From assembly GCA_003162595.1 (NCBI GenBank), contig PMNJ01000017.1, forward strand, positions 4,308-25,460: 21,153 nt of DNA, read 5' to 3'. Shown here one piece after another: positions 1 to 6,778 of the stretch (its first letter is position 1; every line of letters begins with the position of its first letter). The notes below the pieces were generated by a model, which was given only the letters and a program-made list of their open reading frames with translations, had not been told where the DNA came from and did not search any database. This DNA comes from Bacteroidales bacterium (GTDB lineage Bacteria > Bacteroidota > Bacteroidia > Bacteroidales > VadinHA17). The translations under genes and the position numbers were made by a program.

Positions 1-446
1 TATTCATCGGACAATAAATTTTGCTCCCTGGTTGATTCCTCTTCCAATTTGATTTGTAATTCCTTAAACAAACCGAAATAATTTTCTCTTATTTGCAGAA
101 CTATCTCATCTGCAGTTTCTTTATCGTAAGAATGAGTTGCCAGATTTCTGCTGTTATGCATTTTTAACCATTCCTTACCCTTGATAATATACCCATCCTG
201 AAAACTTTGTTCTATTACAGGTTTGGGCCCCAGAATATCATTATATCCTTTTTCTTTCAGCAAATCCTGCAAGGTTTTCCAACTCAATTCATAGGTGTAT
301 TCAAAAGCCTTTATAAGGCCCTGTTCTTCCATTTCATTTAATTCCTCTTCTGCAATAAACCGTTCCAATTGATTAAAGGCTTTTTTAAAACTAAGAAACC
401 GTTGATGCCACCGTATATCTTCTTTTTTATCTTCCATCCCTTTCAT
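1..446 (-). CDS. HI0074-family nucleotidyltransferase substrate-binding protein, cut at or just before its stop
   Basis: The frame opens at ATG 446 (a second in-frame ATG lies at 437) and stays open to the left edge, giving 148 codons followed by the bases TA, so the stop may be only one base outside. Visible features fit the HI0074 (NTSB) helical family: a charged N-terminus with WHQRF, a FEYTYELSWKTLQDLL helix, the GPKPVIEQSF segment, and KMHNSRNLATHSYDKETA, which carries the conserved RN..(S/T)H. The usual family length is about 140-150 residues, so it is essentially complete. Family members pair with a small HI0073-type nucleotidyltransferase encoded next door. That partner would lie just left of this window and cannot be seen. 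The gene has its own promoter-like sequence and is separated from the polysaccharide operon by a repeat array, so I treat it as outside that pathway. Confidence 0.82.
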   Translation of the reverse strand, partial: MKGMEDKKEDIRWHQRFLSFKKAFNQLERFIAEEELNEMEEQGLIKAFEYTYELSWKTLQDLLKEKGYNDILGPKPVIEQSFQDGYIIKGKEWLKMHNSRNLATHSYDKETADEIVLQIRENYFGLFKELQIKLEEESTREQNLLSDE

Positions 447-462
447 GTATATAATACTCAGA

Positions 463-490
463 CAAATTTAGGAAAATCCGTATAAATCAA
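463..490 (-). promoter_or_regulatory. Bacteroidota-type promoter for the HI0074-family gene
   Basis: On the minus strand a TTG (488-490) is followed by 17 bases and then TAAATTTG (463-470), matching the TTG / TAnnTTTG pattern of Bacteroidota housekeeping promoters. The ATG at 446 lies 16 bases downstream, so the leader would be very short, and the ATG at 437 is an alternative. This is the only full TAnnTTTG match I found in an intergenic gap of the window. Confidence 0.5.
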
Positions 491-509
491 TACACTGTAT
501 AAGTACAGC

Positions 510-628
510 TTCTTACTACCTACTTCTTACTCAAATACCTTCAGCCATCTGCCATCCGCCACATACTGCTTACTTCTTGCTATTTACTTCTTACTGCTTA
601 CTTCTGCCATCAGCCCTCTGCCTACCGC
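510..628. repeat. degenerate heptanucleotide tandem array
   Basis: Read on the minus strand from 628, the gap splits into consecutive 7-base units such as GCAGAAG, TAAGCAG, TAAGAAG, CAAGAAG, TAAGCAG, CGGATGG and CAGATGG. There are thirteen units down to about 538, then a further run (GTAAGAA, GTAGGTA, GTAAGAA) shifted by one base. Units share a G/T..G.(A/G)G pattern but are not identical. The array starts two bases after the stop of the last operon gene. A period of 7 is not a multiple of 3, so it is not a coding repeat. Confidence 0.65.
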
Positions 629-630
629 CT

Positions 631-1707
631 TTATCTAAATCTATCCTGATACTCCGGATTCTCTTTCATTATATTCACACTATCCGGGTAGTTTTCAATA
701 AACCACACCATAAATGCAGTTACATCAATTTTATCTCTCAGCATTTTTTGTCGACGATTTTGAAATTCTTTCTCCAGATCAAGTAGAGATAATAGTTCAT
801 TTATCTTATCAAAAAGTCTATTCTGTGAATCTGTAGGGATACCGAAGGTCAGACCGTAAACATTCTCCAACTCATCAAGAACACTTATTCTGCCGGCAAA
901 ATCACTAAACCGGATTGAAGGGACACCCAACATCGCAGCTTCCATAGACATAGACTGGCTGTCGCTTATTAACATGGTCGCATTAGCCAGAACTTGCTGC
1001 ACCTCAGTAGGGTTGATTTTTAGTTCAAATGGTTTCAATGACTCATCTAAAGTACCCTCTGATGAAATATAAACCGATCCCTTATTCAGCAAAAGGGGTA
1101 TGATTCTCTGTATAATTTGAAATGTAAAACCAGAAATACCTGCATCATGGTAGGCATCGAGCCTTGAGGTTCTTATTAAAAAATAAGGCTGCTTAAATAT
1201 TGCAGCCTTTTTACTAAATCGTCCCGGATGAAGATAGGCCAACTTCATATAGCCATTATAATGGATTGTCCTTTTTTCAAATTTACCAGTTTGGCACTCC
1301 TTAGGGGTAAGTATCAGGGAAGTAAATGGAAATGTAATCCATGCTAATTCTGGAACTACGTGGATATCGTCCTCAAGCACTGTAATTACCGGAATCCTTT
1401 TCAGAAATCCAATATGTGCAAGACTGGGATCCGTTCCTATAAAAATATCGTAATGCCTGTTTTTTACAAATCTGAATAAACGGTAATCTCTTTTAATTAA
1501 ACCGGTTAAAATCCCTATTCTTCCAGAGTTACGACCTTCAGGCAGGATATTAATATAGGCTTCCTTATTCTCAATAAGCAATTTTTCAAGAACATCTTTT
1601 GATTTAATAATTAAATCGCAGTCAATTCCCTTTTTTTTTAAGATATTGATGGGATTTCTGAGAAATAAATACTGGGAAGGGTGACCAAAATAGAAGAGAA
1701 TCTTCAT
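631..1707 (-). CDS. DUF354-family GT-B-like protein (putative glycosyltransferase or epimerase-like)
   Basis: A 358-residue protein resembling the DUF354 family, whose members share the two-Rossmann GT-B architecture of UDP-GlcNAc 2-epimerases and glycosyltransferases. The N-terminus MKILFYFGHPSQYLFLRN is the typical first strand and loop. YDIFIGTDPSLAHIGF lies in the N-terminal domain, and the C-terminal domain carries LISDSQSMSMEAAMLGVPSIR, like the S(D/S)S...EA...G.P sugar-nucleotide loop. I place the start at ATG 1707; an in-frame TTG at 1716 overlaps the upstream amidotransferase stop and is less likely. The amidotransferase stop lies only five bases upstream, so translation is probably coupled. 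It is the last gene of the operon. The exact reaction is not known; its linkage to the hisH/hisF/amidotransferase set suggests it handles the same modified sugar. Confidence 0.72.
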   Translation of the reverse strand: MKILFYFGHPSQYLFLRNPINILKKKGIDCDLIIKSKDVLEKLLIENKEAYINILPEGRNSGRIGILTGLIKRDYRLFRFVKNRHYDIFIGTDPSLAHIGFLKRIPVITVLEDDIHVVPELAWITFPFTSLILTPKECQTGKFEKRTIHYNGYMKLAYLHPGRFSKKAAIFKQPYFLIRTSRLDAYHDAGISGFTFQIIQRIIPLLLNKGSVYISSEGTLDESLKPFELKINPTEVQQVLANATMLISDSQSMSMEAAMLGVPSIRFSDFAGRISVLDELENVYGLTFGIPTDSQNRLFDKINELLSLLDLEKEFQNRRQKMLRDKIDVTAFMVWFIENYPDSVNIMKENPEYQDRFR

Positions 1708-1712
1708 AAAAA

Positions 1713-2873
1713 TCAAATCTTTTCTTTTCGCATTTCTGCCTGAAATACCGACTGGGGTTTATGTATAAAAATCTTATTTAAAACAGGCCTTGATAAAAAA
1801 TTCAGGCTATCAATCAATTTATAACTGGAGGGATAATCATAAAAACTTTTATTGGGGGATTTTATTATTTTTTCAAACTCTTCTTCACTGAAATCAAGCT
1901 TTTTTAAAACATATTCCAACATTATATCTTTTTCGGAATCATTATACGGTTTTGAGGCTAACATGTTCAGAGCTTCTTCGCGTGATATTTCTCTGCTCAG
2001 TACCTGTGCGCTCAGCGTTATTTTTCGTTTATCAATTCCAAACTTCTCGTACAACCAGTAAGAAATGGCAAACCGGGTAAATAGATTCTCAAAATGATGC
2101 CCACCGTAATATTCCCATTTATAATTATCCTGTAGAAAACTTTGTGCTTTTTTCTTCTGATAATCGAGGTAATAAAACGGATAAATACTTTTTATTCCTT
2201 TTATCAGGCTGAAATACAACAAATCAGTTAGAGTATAATTAGGGAAAGTGCGAAGGTTAGACGTACCAAATTTATTATGAATAAATCTGAGCTGTTTCCC
2301 GTCGCCATAGGTCCATTCACGGGGTTGTGTTCCTTCACTTCTGAAATCATTGCCCCTTAAGATAAATTTAATTTTTTCGCGGTTGGCAATCTTATAAAGT
2401 ACTGCTTTAATAGCAAGATCTGTAGGCATATCAATCCATGGCAGACCAGCTTTCATATAAGCTCTCAACAGATCTTTTACTTCTTCATAATCAATTACAT
2501 AGGTTTCCAGATCAATATTCAATGCTTCGGTCATTTTACGAATGTTCTTAACCGAAATGTCACTGTTCCAACCATTATCTAAGTTCACTGCCAATGGATG
2601 TAATCCATATTCCCTTGCAAGAAACAATAAATAACTGCTATCGGTTCCCCCGCTTACTCCAATTATACAATCATATTTGTTCTTATACCCTTTTGTTTTA
2701 ATTTCTTTAACTAACGCATGCCATTCATTTTGACCCTTTTCTCCGCGAGGATAACCTTTGGTTAAACTATCAAATAGCATAGCATAGTTTGAAGCACCAG
2801 TTTTATCAAAAACTATTCCTGGGATGGACTCATCCCAAACTCCTCTTGTGCATATTTGGCCTTTTAAACTCAT
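1713..2873 (-). CDS. N-acetyl sugar amidotransferase, WbpG/PseA-like PP-loop protein
   Basis: A 386-residue PP-loop ATP pyrophosphatase of the LPS amidotransferase family. The ATP-binding loop SGGTDSS is at residues 74-80 after the strand YDCIIGV, and ILRGNDFRSEGTQPREWTYGD fits the family's substrate region. In Pseudomonas, WbpG with HisH2 and HisF2 uses ammonia to make an acetamidino group on a sugar, and PseA and related proteins act on nonulosonic acids. The N-terminus starts with CTRGVWDESIPGIVFD.TGASNY, where many relatives have two Cys pairs; here only Cys8 remains. The start ATG overlaps the HisF stop by four bases (ATGA), so the three genes are translationally linked. The sugar modified cannot be told from sequence. 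Confidence 0.85.
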   Translation of the reverse strand: MSLKGQICTRGVWDESIPGIVFDKTGASNYAMLFDSLTKGYPRGEKGQNEWHALVKEIKTKGYKNKYDCIIGVSGGTDSSYLLFLAREYGLHPLAVNLDNGWNSDISVKNIRKMTEALNIDLETYVIDYEEVKDLLRAYMKAGLPWIDMPTDLAIKAVLYKIANREKIKFILRGNDFRSEGTQPREWTYGDGKQLRFIHNKFGTSNLRTFPNYTLTDLLYFSLIKGIKSIYPFYYLDYQKKKAQSFLQDNYKWEYYGGHHFENLFTRFAISYWLYEKFGIDKRKITLSAQVLSREISREEALNMLASKPYNDSEKDIMLEYVLKKLDFSEEEFEKIIKSPNKSFYDYPSSYKLIDSLNFLSRPVLNKIFIHKPQSVFQAEMRKEKI

Positions 2874-3646
2874 TGTATAGCTTCTAAAATTTGTAATAAT
2901 TCATTTTTGTCCGGATAATTTATCAAAACTGCATTTCTTGAACCATGATACACAAACATACTTCCCGCTGCAGCAGCACTGGCTTTAGCCTGTTTAGTAA
3001 CATCTGAAAAATCGGATAACTTTCCAGCTCCTCCACAAGCTATTACAGGGATTTTTACCTTTTCAGCAATATATTTTACTAACTCCAGATCATAACCTGA
3101 CATTGTACCATCTCTGTCAATTGAATTAATAAAGAGTTCTCCTGCTCCCATTTTTTCAAGAGCTCTAACGTGTCGTTCAATATCAATATCCACCTGTTTT
3201 GAACCGTCGTTAATAAATATTTTATATTTACCTGAAAGATTTTTTTTGACGTCTATAGCTGCCACAATACTCTGGTTCCCAAATTGCCGTGAAGCTTCTG
3301 AAATTAAACCTGGAGATTTAATACAAGATGTATTTATAACTACTTTTTCAGCTCCTGCTGAAATGAGATTATGGATTTGTTCAATCTTTGTTATCCCCCC
3401 GCCTACGGCAAAAGGCATATAGGCTTCTTCACCAATTGATCTTACCAGGTCAGATGAAATGCAACGATTTTCAAGAGTTGCAGTAATATCAAGAAAAATC
3501 ATCTCATCTGATTCAAAGTCGTTAAAAATATGAACTGCATTTATCGGATCACCTATATACCGGGCCCTTCTTTTATCAAATCTAATGGTTTTTACAAGAC
3601 CTTTCCCTTTTAGCGTTAATATGGGGATGATTCGGGGACGGAACAT
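2870..3646 (-). CDS. hisF: HisF-like (beta/alpha)8 synthase of an amidotransferase trio
   Basis: A 258-residue HisF homologue with the recognisable family blocks: GDPINAVHIFNDFESDEMIFLDI, PFAVGGGI at 78-85, VVINTSC, AAIDVKK, SIDRDGTMSGYD and CGGAGKLSDF. In true imidazole-glycerol-phosphate synthase the catalytic acids are Asp11 and Asp130. The second aligns with Asp132 here, but the first is replaced by Thr11 (PILTLKGKG instead of the usual CLDVK.G). Loss of the first Asp, plus location between HisH and a WbpG-like protein, argues that it channels ammonia for sugar amidination rather than making histidine. It follows HisH after 77 bases and overlaps the amidotransferase start by four bases. 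Confidence 0.87.
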   Translation of the reverse strand: MFRPRIIPILTLKGKGLVKTIRFDKRRARYIGDPINAVHIFNDFESDEMIFLDITATLENRCISSDLVRSIGEEAYMPFAVGGGITKIEQIHNLISAGAEKVVINTSCIKSPGLISEASRQFGNQSIVAAIDVKKNLSGKYKIFINDGSKQVDIDIERHVRALEKMGAGELFINSIDRDGTMSGYDLELVKYIAEKVKIPVIACGGAGKLSDFSDVTKQAKASAAAAGSMFVYHGSRNAVLINYPDKNELLQILEAIQ

Positions 3647-3651
3647 AAATG

Positions 3652-3687
3652 AATTTGAAAATTTAAAAATTAAATAATTTGAAAATT
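3652..3687. repeat. AATTTGAAAATT direct repeat in the hisH-hisF gap
   Basis: The 12-base word AATTTGAAAATT occurs at 3652-3663 and again at 3676-3687, a period of 24, with an AT-only spacer between. It fills much of the 77-base gap between hisF and hisH. No coding frame or terminator is visible in it. Confidence 0.45.
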
Positions 3688-3723
3688 AGGAATGGAATAG
3701 AACTCTCAATAGGATTCTGCTAT

Positions 3724-4344
3724 TCAGATACTTTTTAAATCAACAAAATTTTTCAGAATCTGTAATCCTGCTTTATGACTTTTTTCGGGGTGAAACTGTA
3801 GTCCATAGATGTTCTCTCTTTGTATACCTGAATGAAAAGTGACACCATAATTTGTTTCGCAAATTACATCAACCGGACTATTGCAAATTACAGCATATGA
3901 ATGCACAAAGTAAACCAATTCGTTGCCTGAGCAAGATAATAATTCTGAAGGATTCCTGATTATCAGGTTGTTCCAGCCGATATGAGGTATTTTAAAATTT
4001 TCAGGGATATCCAGATTTTTAAAATGTATTGTTTTAGCTTTAATAAAATCAAGTCCTTCCACATCTCCTTCTTCACTATAAGAAGTTAATAACTGCATAC
4101 CGAGACAAATACCCAAAATTGGAATTTTCTTTTCATTAACCTGTTTATAAAGGCTTTCCATGAATCCGGCAGATCTTAAATTAATCATACCTTTTTTAAA
4201 ATCTCCAACACCAGGTAAGATTATCTTGCTACACTTTTCAATCCCAGTAGGAGAATCAATAACCTGAACTTCGGCCCCTACCCGTTTAAAAGCTTTATAA
4301 ACTGAATGAAGGTTCCCCATTCCGTAATCTATAATTGCGATCAT
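3724..4344 (-). CDS. hisH: HisH-like glutamine amidotransferase subunit
   Basis: A 206-residue class I glutamine amidotransferase, the normal HisH length. The N-terminus IIDYGMGNLHSVYKAF is diagnostic. The oxyanion-strand segment LPGVGDFKKGM is at 43-53, the nucleophile elbow GICLGMQ holds Cys80, and the His/Glu of the triad are His185 and Glu187 in GLQFHPEKSHKAG. It hydrolyses glutamine to feed ammonia through the HisF-like partner. Given the altered HisF and the neighbouring WbpG-like protein, the acceptor is probably a sugar rather than PRFAR. It begins at ATG 4344 after a 133-base gap from the preceding glycosyltransferase. Confidence 0.9.
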   Translation of the reverse strand: MIAIIDYGMGNLHSVYKAFKRVGAEVQVIDSPTGIEKCSKIILPGVGDFKKGMINLRSAGFMESLYKQVNEKKIPILGICLGMQLLTSYSEEGDVEGLDFIKAKTIHFKNLDIPENFKIPHIGWNNLIIRNPSELLSCSGNELVYFVHSYAVICNSPVDVICETNYGVTFHSGIQRENIYGLQFHPEKSHKAGLQILKNFVDLKSI

Positions 4345-4477
4345 AATAAATAACTTAACTAATAAATTTGCTAAACTACAATTCTAAATATTCCCATTGC
4401 CAAAATTCTTTTGAAATTAAGCTTTTCGCATAGTTCTTAAACTTTCTTAACCAGAACACTGGCCAATTGCAAAACCT

Positions 4478-5440
4478 CTAAATCTTCAATACCTTATTAT
4501 ATACCTCAAATATTTTCTCCGCCACTGTTACCGAATCTAAACCTAATTCAGTAATCCGTTCCCGACCAATTGTTTGCCCATATTTTTTGCGGAATTGAAT
4601 GGCAAGTTTTATCTTTTCTGCTACATCTTCGGGTTCATAGCTTGAAATAAAACATCCATCTATATTTCCCAGCACCCAATTTACATCGCCAACGTTGGTA
4701 GTAACTATTGGGCAATTACATGCCATTGCTTCTTTAATAACCTGCGGTGATCCTTCAGCTGGTGAGGTAACCAATAAAACATCGACAGCATTAAGCAAAA
4801 GATTAACATCTTCACGAGATTTGTTCTTTAGCTCCAACAATTGTGCCTCAGGCACCAATGACATTGCCATTTTTGCTAATGAATAATTCTTAGCCGGATT
4901 TGAAAAATATGATGGAAACAAAACATAGGTTTGATTTTCATTCATATTCAATCTTCTGTGTGCATCGTTCTTATCCATTGGGAAAAAAGTATCCAGATTT
5001 ATACCACATGGAACTACAGAATAGTTCTTGGCTGGTTTGATATAAAGCTTTTCATAAAGATAAGATGAGACAAATATCCTGTAATTGGCCATCAGGCAGG
5101 CAAAATTTGAAATCAAACGTGTTTTTTTCTGATTAATATCTGAACCATGAAAGGTAATGATGGTTTTACAAAATGGCTGCATCACTGCAATGAATCCTGA
5201 CAACCCATTGTGGGCATGAACTACAGCATATTTATGTTTTCTGAGATAATGCCATAACCTGTATCCGTTTAAAAAATATCCTGCTATGCCCTTGCCCTTT
5301 AGATAAAAAAAATCGAATTCTACACCAAATTTTTGAAGCATTATTACCTGCTCATAAATAAATGCATGATGTCTTTTAATATCGAAGTCAATTCCATCAG
5401 GGCTATTACCACTGCAAACTATTAGAACTTTATTGCTCAT
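4478..5440 (-). CDS. GT4-type glycosyltransferase
   Basis: A 320-residue GT-B fold glycosyltransferase, slightly short for GT4. The N-domain has VVHAHNG (73-79) and ITFHGSD (95-101). The linker VPCGINLDTFFP (143-154) is the usual start of the C-domain. The EX7E nucleotide-sugar motif is intact as Glu229...Glu237 in AEGSPQVIKEAMACNCPIV, followed by TTNVGDVNWVL. It is predicted to be cytoplasmic or membrane-associated and to add one sugar of the repeat unit; donor and acceptor are not predictable. It ends at a TAG after a normal C-terminal helix, but 33 further in-frame codons follow before the next stop (see findings). A 214-base gap separates it from the upstream glycosyltransferase. Confidence 0.88.
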   Translation of the reverse strand: MSNKVLIVCSGNSPDGIDFDIKRHHAFIYEQVIMLQKFGVEFDFFYLKGKGIAGYFLNGYRLWHYLRKHKYAVVHAHNGLSGFIAVMQPFCKTIITFHGSDINQKKTRLISNFACLMANYRIFVSSYLYEKLYIKPAKNYSVVPCGINLDTFFPMDKNDAHRRLNMNENQTYVLFPSYFSNPAKNYSLAKMAMSLVPEAQLLELKNKSREDVNLLLNAVDVLLVTSPAEGSPQVIKEAMACNCPIVTTNVGDVNWVLGNIDGCFISSYEPEDVAEKIKLAIQFRKKYGQTIGRERITELGLDSVTVAEKIFEVYNKVLKI

Positions 5441-5538
5441 ACTGAATTTAAGTGGTTTTAATAAGGCTAATTTTACAAAAGTGCAATGTGATATTTTGAA
5501 AAGAATTGGGAGGAAGAGCTTTTTAATTTAATCTCACA

Positions 5539-5558
5539 TCAATGATTTTTATCATTGA
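5539..5558. repeat. perfect inverted repeat, 8-bp stem with 4-base loop
   Basis: TCAATGAT (5539-5546), loop TTTT, ATCATTGA (5551-5558). It sits in the 214-base gap between two glycosyltransferase genes. Neither strand has a long T-run directly after the stem, so it is not a classical intrinsic terminator. A second TTCAATGA-type half-site lies just beside it on the minus strand. Confidence 0.5.
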
Positions 5559-5586
5559 AAAGTTATTCTCATTGAAAGATGGACTT

Positions 5587-5655
5587 TTAATCAAAACTCA
5601 TTTCTCCAAAAAAGACAGACATTCCAAATAGAAGTCGTTTGTATCCAAATTTCAT
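5587..5655 (-). CDS. possible 22-residue small open frame overlapping the stop of the upstream glycosyltransferase
   Basis: The upstream gene ends TAATG, and that ATG (5655) opens a 22-codon frame, MKFGYKRLLFGMSVFFGEMS plus Phe-Asp, ending in TAA at 5587-5589. The peptide has a basic start and a hydrophobic middle. The TAATG overlap is typical of coupled operon genes. It could equally be the broken first codons of a lost gene, or chance. I do not recognise it, and no function is proposed. Confidence 0.2.
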   Translation of the reverse strand: MKFGYKRLLFGMSVFFGEMSFD

Positions 5656-6746
5656 TAATCGCCTTTTAGGATTTTTTCATATTCATCCTGGAAACCATCA
5701 ATCATCTTTCTAAAATTAAAGTCTTCAGTAATGCGTTTTTCCCCTTCAATACCCATTCGTAAACATATATCATTATGATCAAGTAAAAACAAAATTTTCT
5801 CCGCCATTTGATTAACATCTCCTTCTTTGACCAGATATCCTGTAACTCCATCTATCACTAATTCGGAAGTACCTCCACCGTCTGTTACTATAACAGGTTT
5901 TTTGAGGGCCATATATTCCATTACCGCGTTTGATATTCCTTCTGTAAAAGTTGACAGAACAGCTACATTAAAACAATTAATAATAGATTCTACACTTGAT
6001 TGCCGTCCTGTAAAAATAAATTTATTCTCATGATCAGAAGGAATCATCGACTGAATTTTTTTCTTATCTTTCCCATCACCAACAATTATAAAGCAAATAT
6101 CTGTTCTATTTTGTAATAAGGTTAATGCCGCTTTTATGAAAGTCGGATAATCTTTTTGCCAATCAATGCGGGCAACCATTCCAACCAGCTTAGGTGATGA
6201 AATATTGAATTTTGATTTGATATTTTCAATTGGTTCCAGCTCATTAATCCTATTAAAATCGAATCCATTGTGTACAAAAGTGCCTATTCTGTCTGGTACT
6301 TTGTAACAATTCAATCCCGCATTTGAATTTGCAATTATTCTATCCGAAAAAAGCTTAATTATTAGTCTGATAATTCGTGTGATATAGCTTGGTTTTGTCG
6401 AATCCTGGATACTGCCATCTATTATTTTATGATTAATAAATAATTTAATAATAATGACATGAATTGTTGCTAATGATGACCAGGAATGAATGATATCAGG
6501 TTTAATAATTTTGATTTTTCTATATATTTTCAGAAGCGATCTTAAACCAAATCTTTTTTCATCAAGTGAATAGAAGTAATCTATTTGATTTTCAATACTA
6601 TGCAAGTAATATGCGTCAATATTTTTCACAATAAAAGAGATTGAATACCTGTTTTTTGGTAATCCTTTAATCAGTTCTGCCAGTTGTCTCTCTTTCCCCC
6701 CGACTCCAAATGACCCAATAAGATATAGAATTTTTATGCGATCCAT
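5655..6746 (-). CDS. GT4-type glycosyltransferase
   Basis: A 363-residue GT-B glycosyltransferase of normal length. The N-terminal loop YLIGSFGVGGKERQLAELI is the acceptor-side glycine-rich segment common in GT4 proteins. IIHSWSSLAT is at 85-94. The inter-domain HNGFDFNRI starts at 159, the phosphate-binding pair is Arg193 and Lys198 (VARIDWQKDYPT), and the EX7E motif is Glu269...Glu277 in FTEGISNAVMEYM, followed by VTDGGGTSELV. It begins 32 bases after the next upstream glycosyltransferase, as one operon. Its stop overlaps the ATG of a tiny open frame. The sugar added is unknown. Confidence 0.9.
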   Translation of the reverse strand: MDRIKILYLIGSFGVGGKERQLAELIKGLPKNRYSISFIVKNIDAYYLHSIENQIDYFYSLDEKRFGLRSLLKIYRKIKIIKPDIIHSWSSLATIHVIIIKLFINHKIIDGSIQDSTKPSYITRIIRLIIKLFSDRIIANSNAGLNCYKVPDRIGTFVHNGFDFNRINELEPIENIKSKFNISSPKLVGMVARIDWQKDYPTFIKAALTLLQNRTDICFIIVGDGKDKKKIQSMIPSDHENKFIFTGRQSSVESIINCFNVAVLSTFTEGISNAVMEYMALKKPVIVTDGGGTSELVIDGVTGYLVKEGDVNQMAEKILFLLDHNDICLRMGIEGEKRITEDFNFRKMIDGFQDEYEKILKGD

Positions 6747-6778
6747 CTGCTGTTTTGATTATAATTTCATTACAGTTT

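Noticed and set aside
577..786. Plus-strand open frame of 69 codons
   Set aside because: It runs through the heptamer array and antisense to the DUF354 gene, with low-complexity composition and no family resemblance.
3647..3723. CRISPR-like repeats
   Set aside because: Only two copies of an AT-only 12-base word, with no spacers of uniform size and no cas genes in the window.
2870..4344. Histidine biosynthesis operon
   Set aside because: Only hisH and hisF homologues are present, HisF lacks the first catalytic Asp, and the next gene is a sugar amidotransferase; no other his genes occur.
5539..5558. Intrinsic terminator
   Set aside because: The stem-loop is perfect but no T-run follows directly on either strand, so it is kept only as an inverted repeat.
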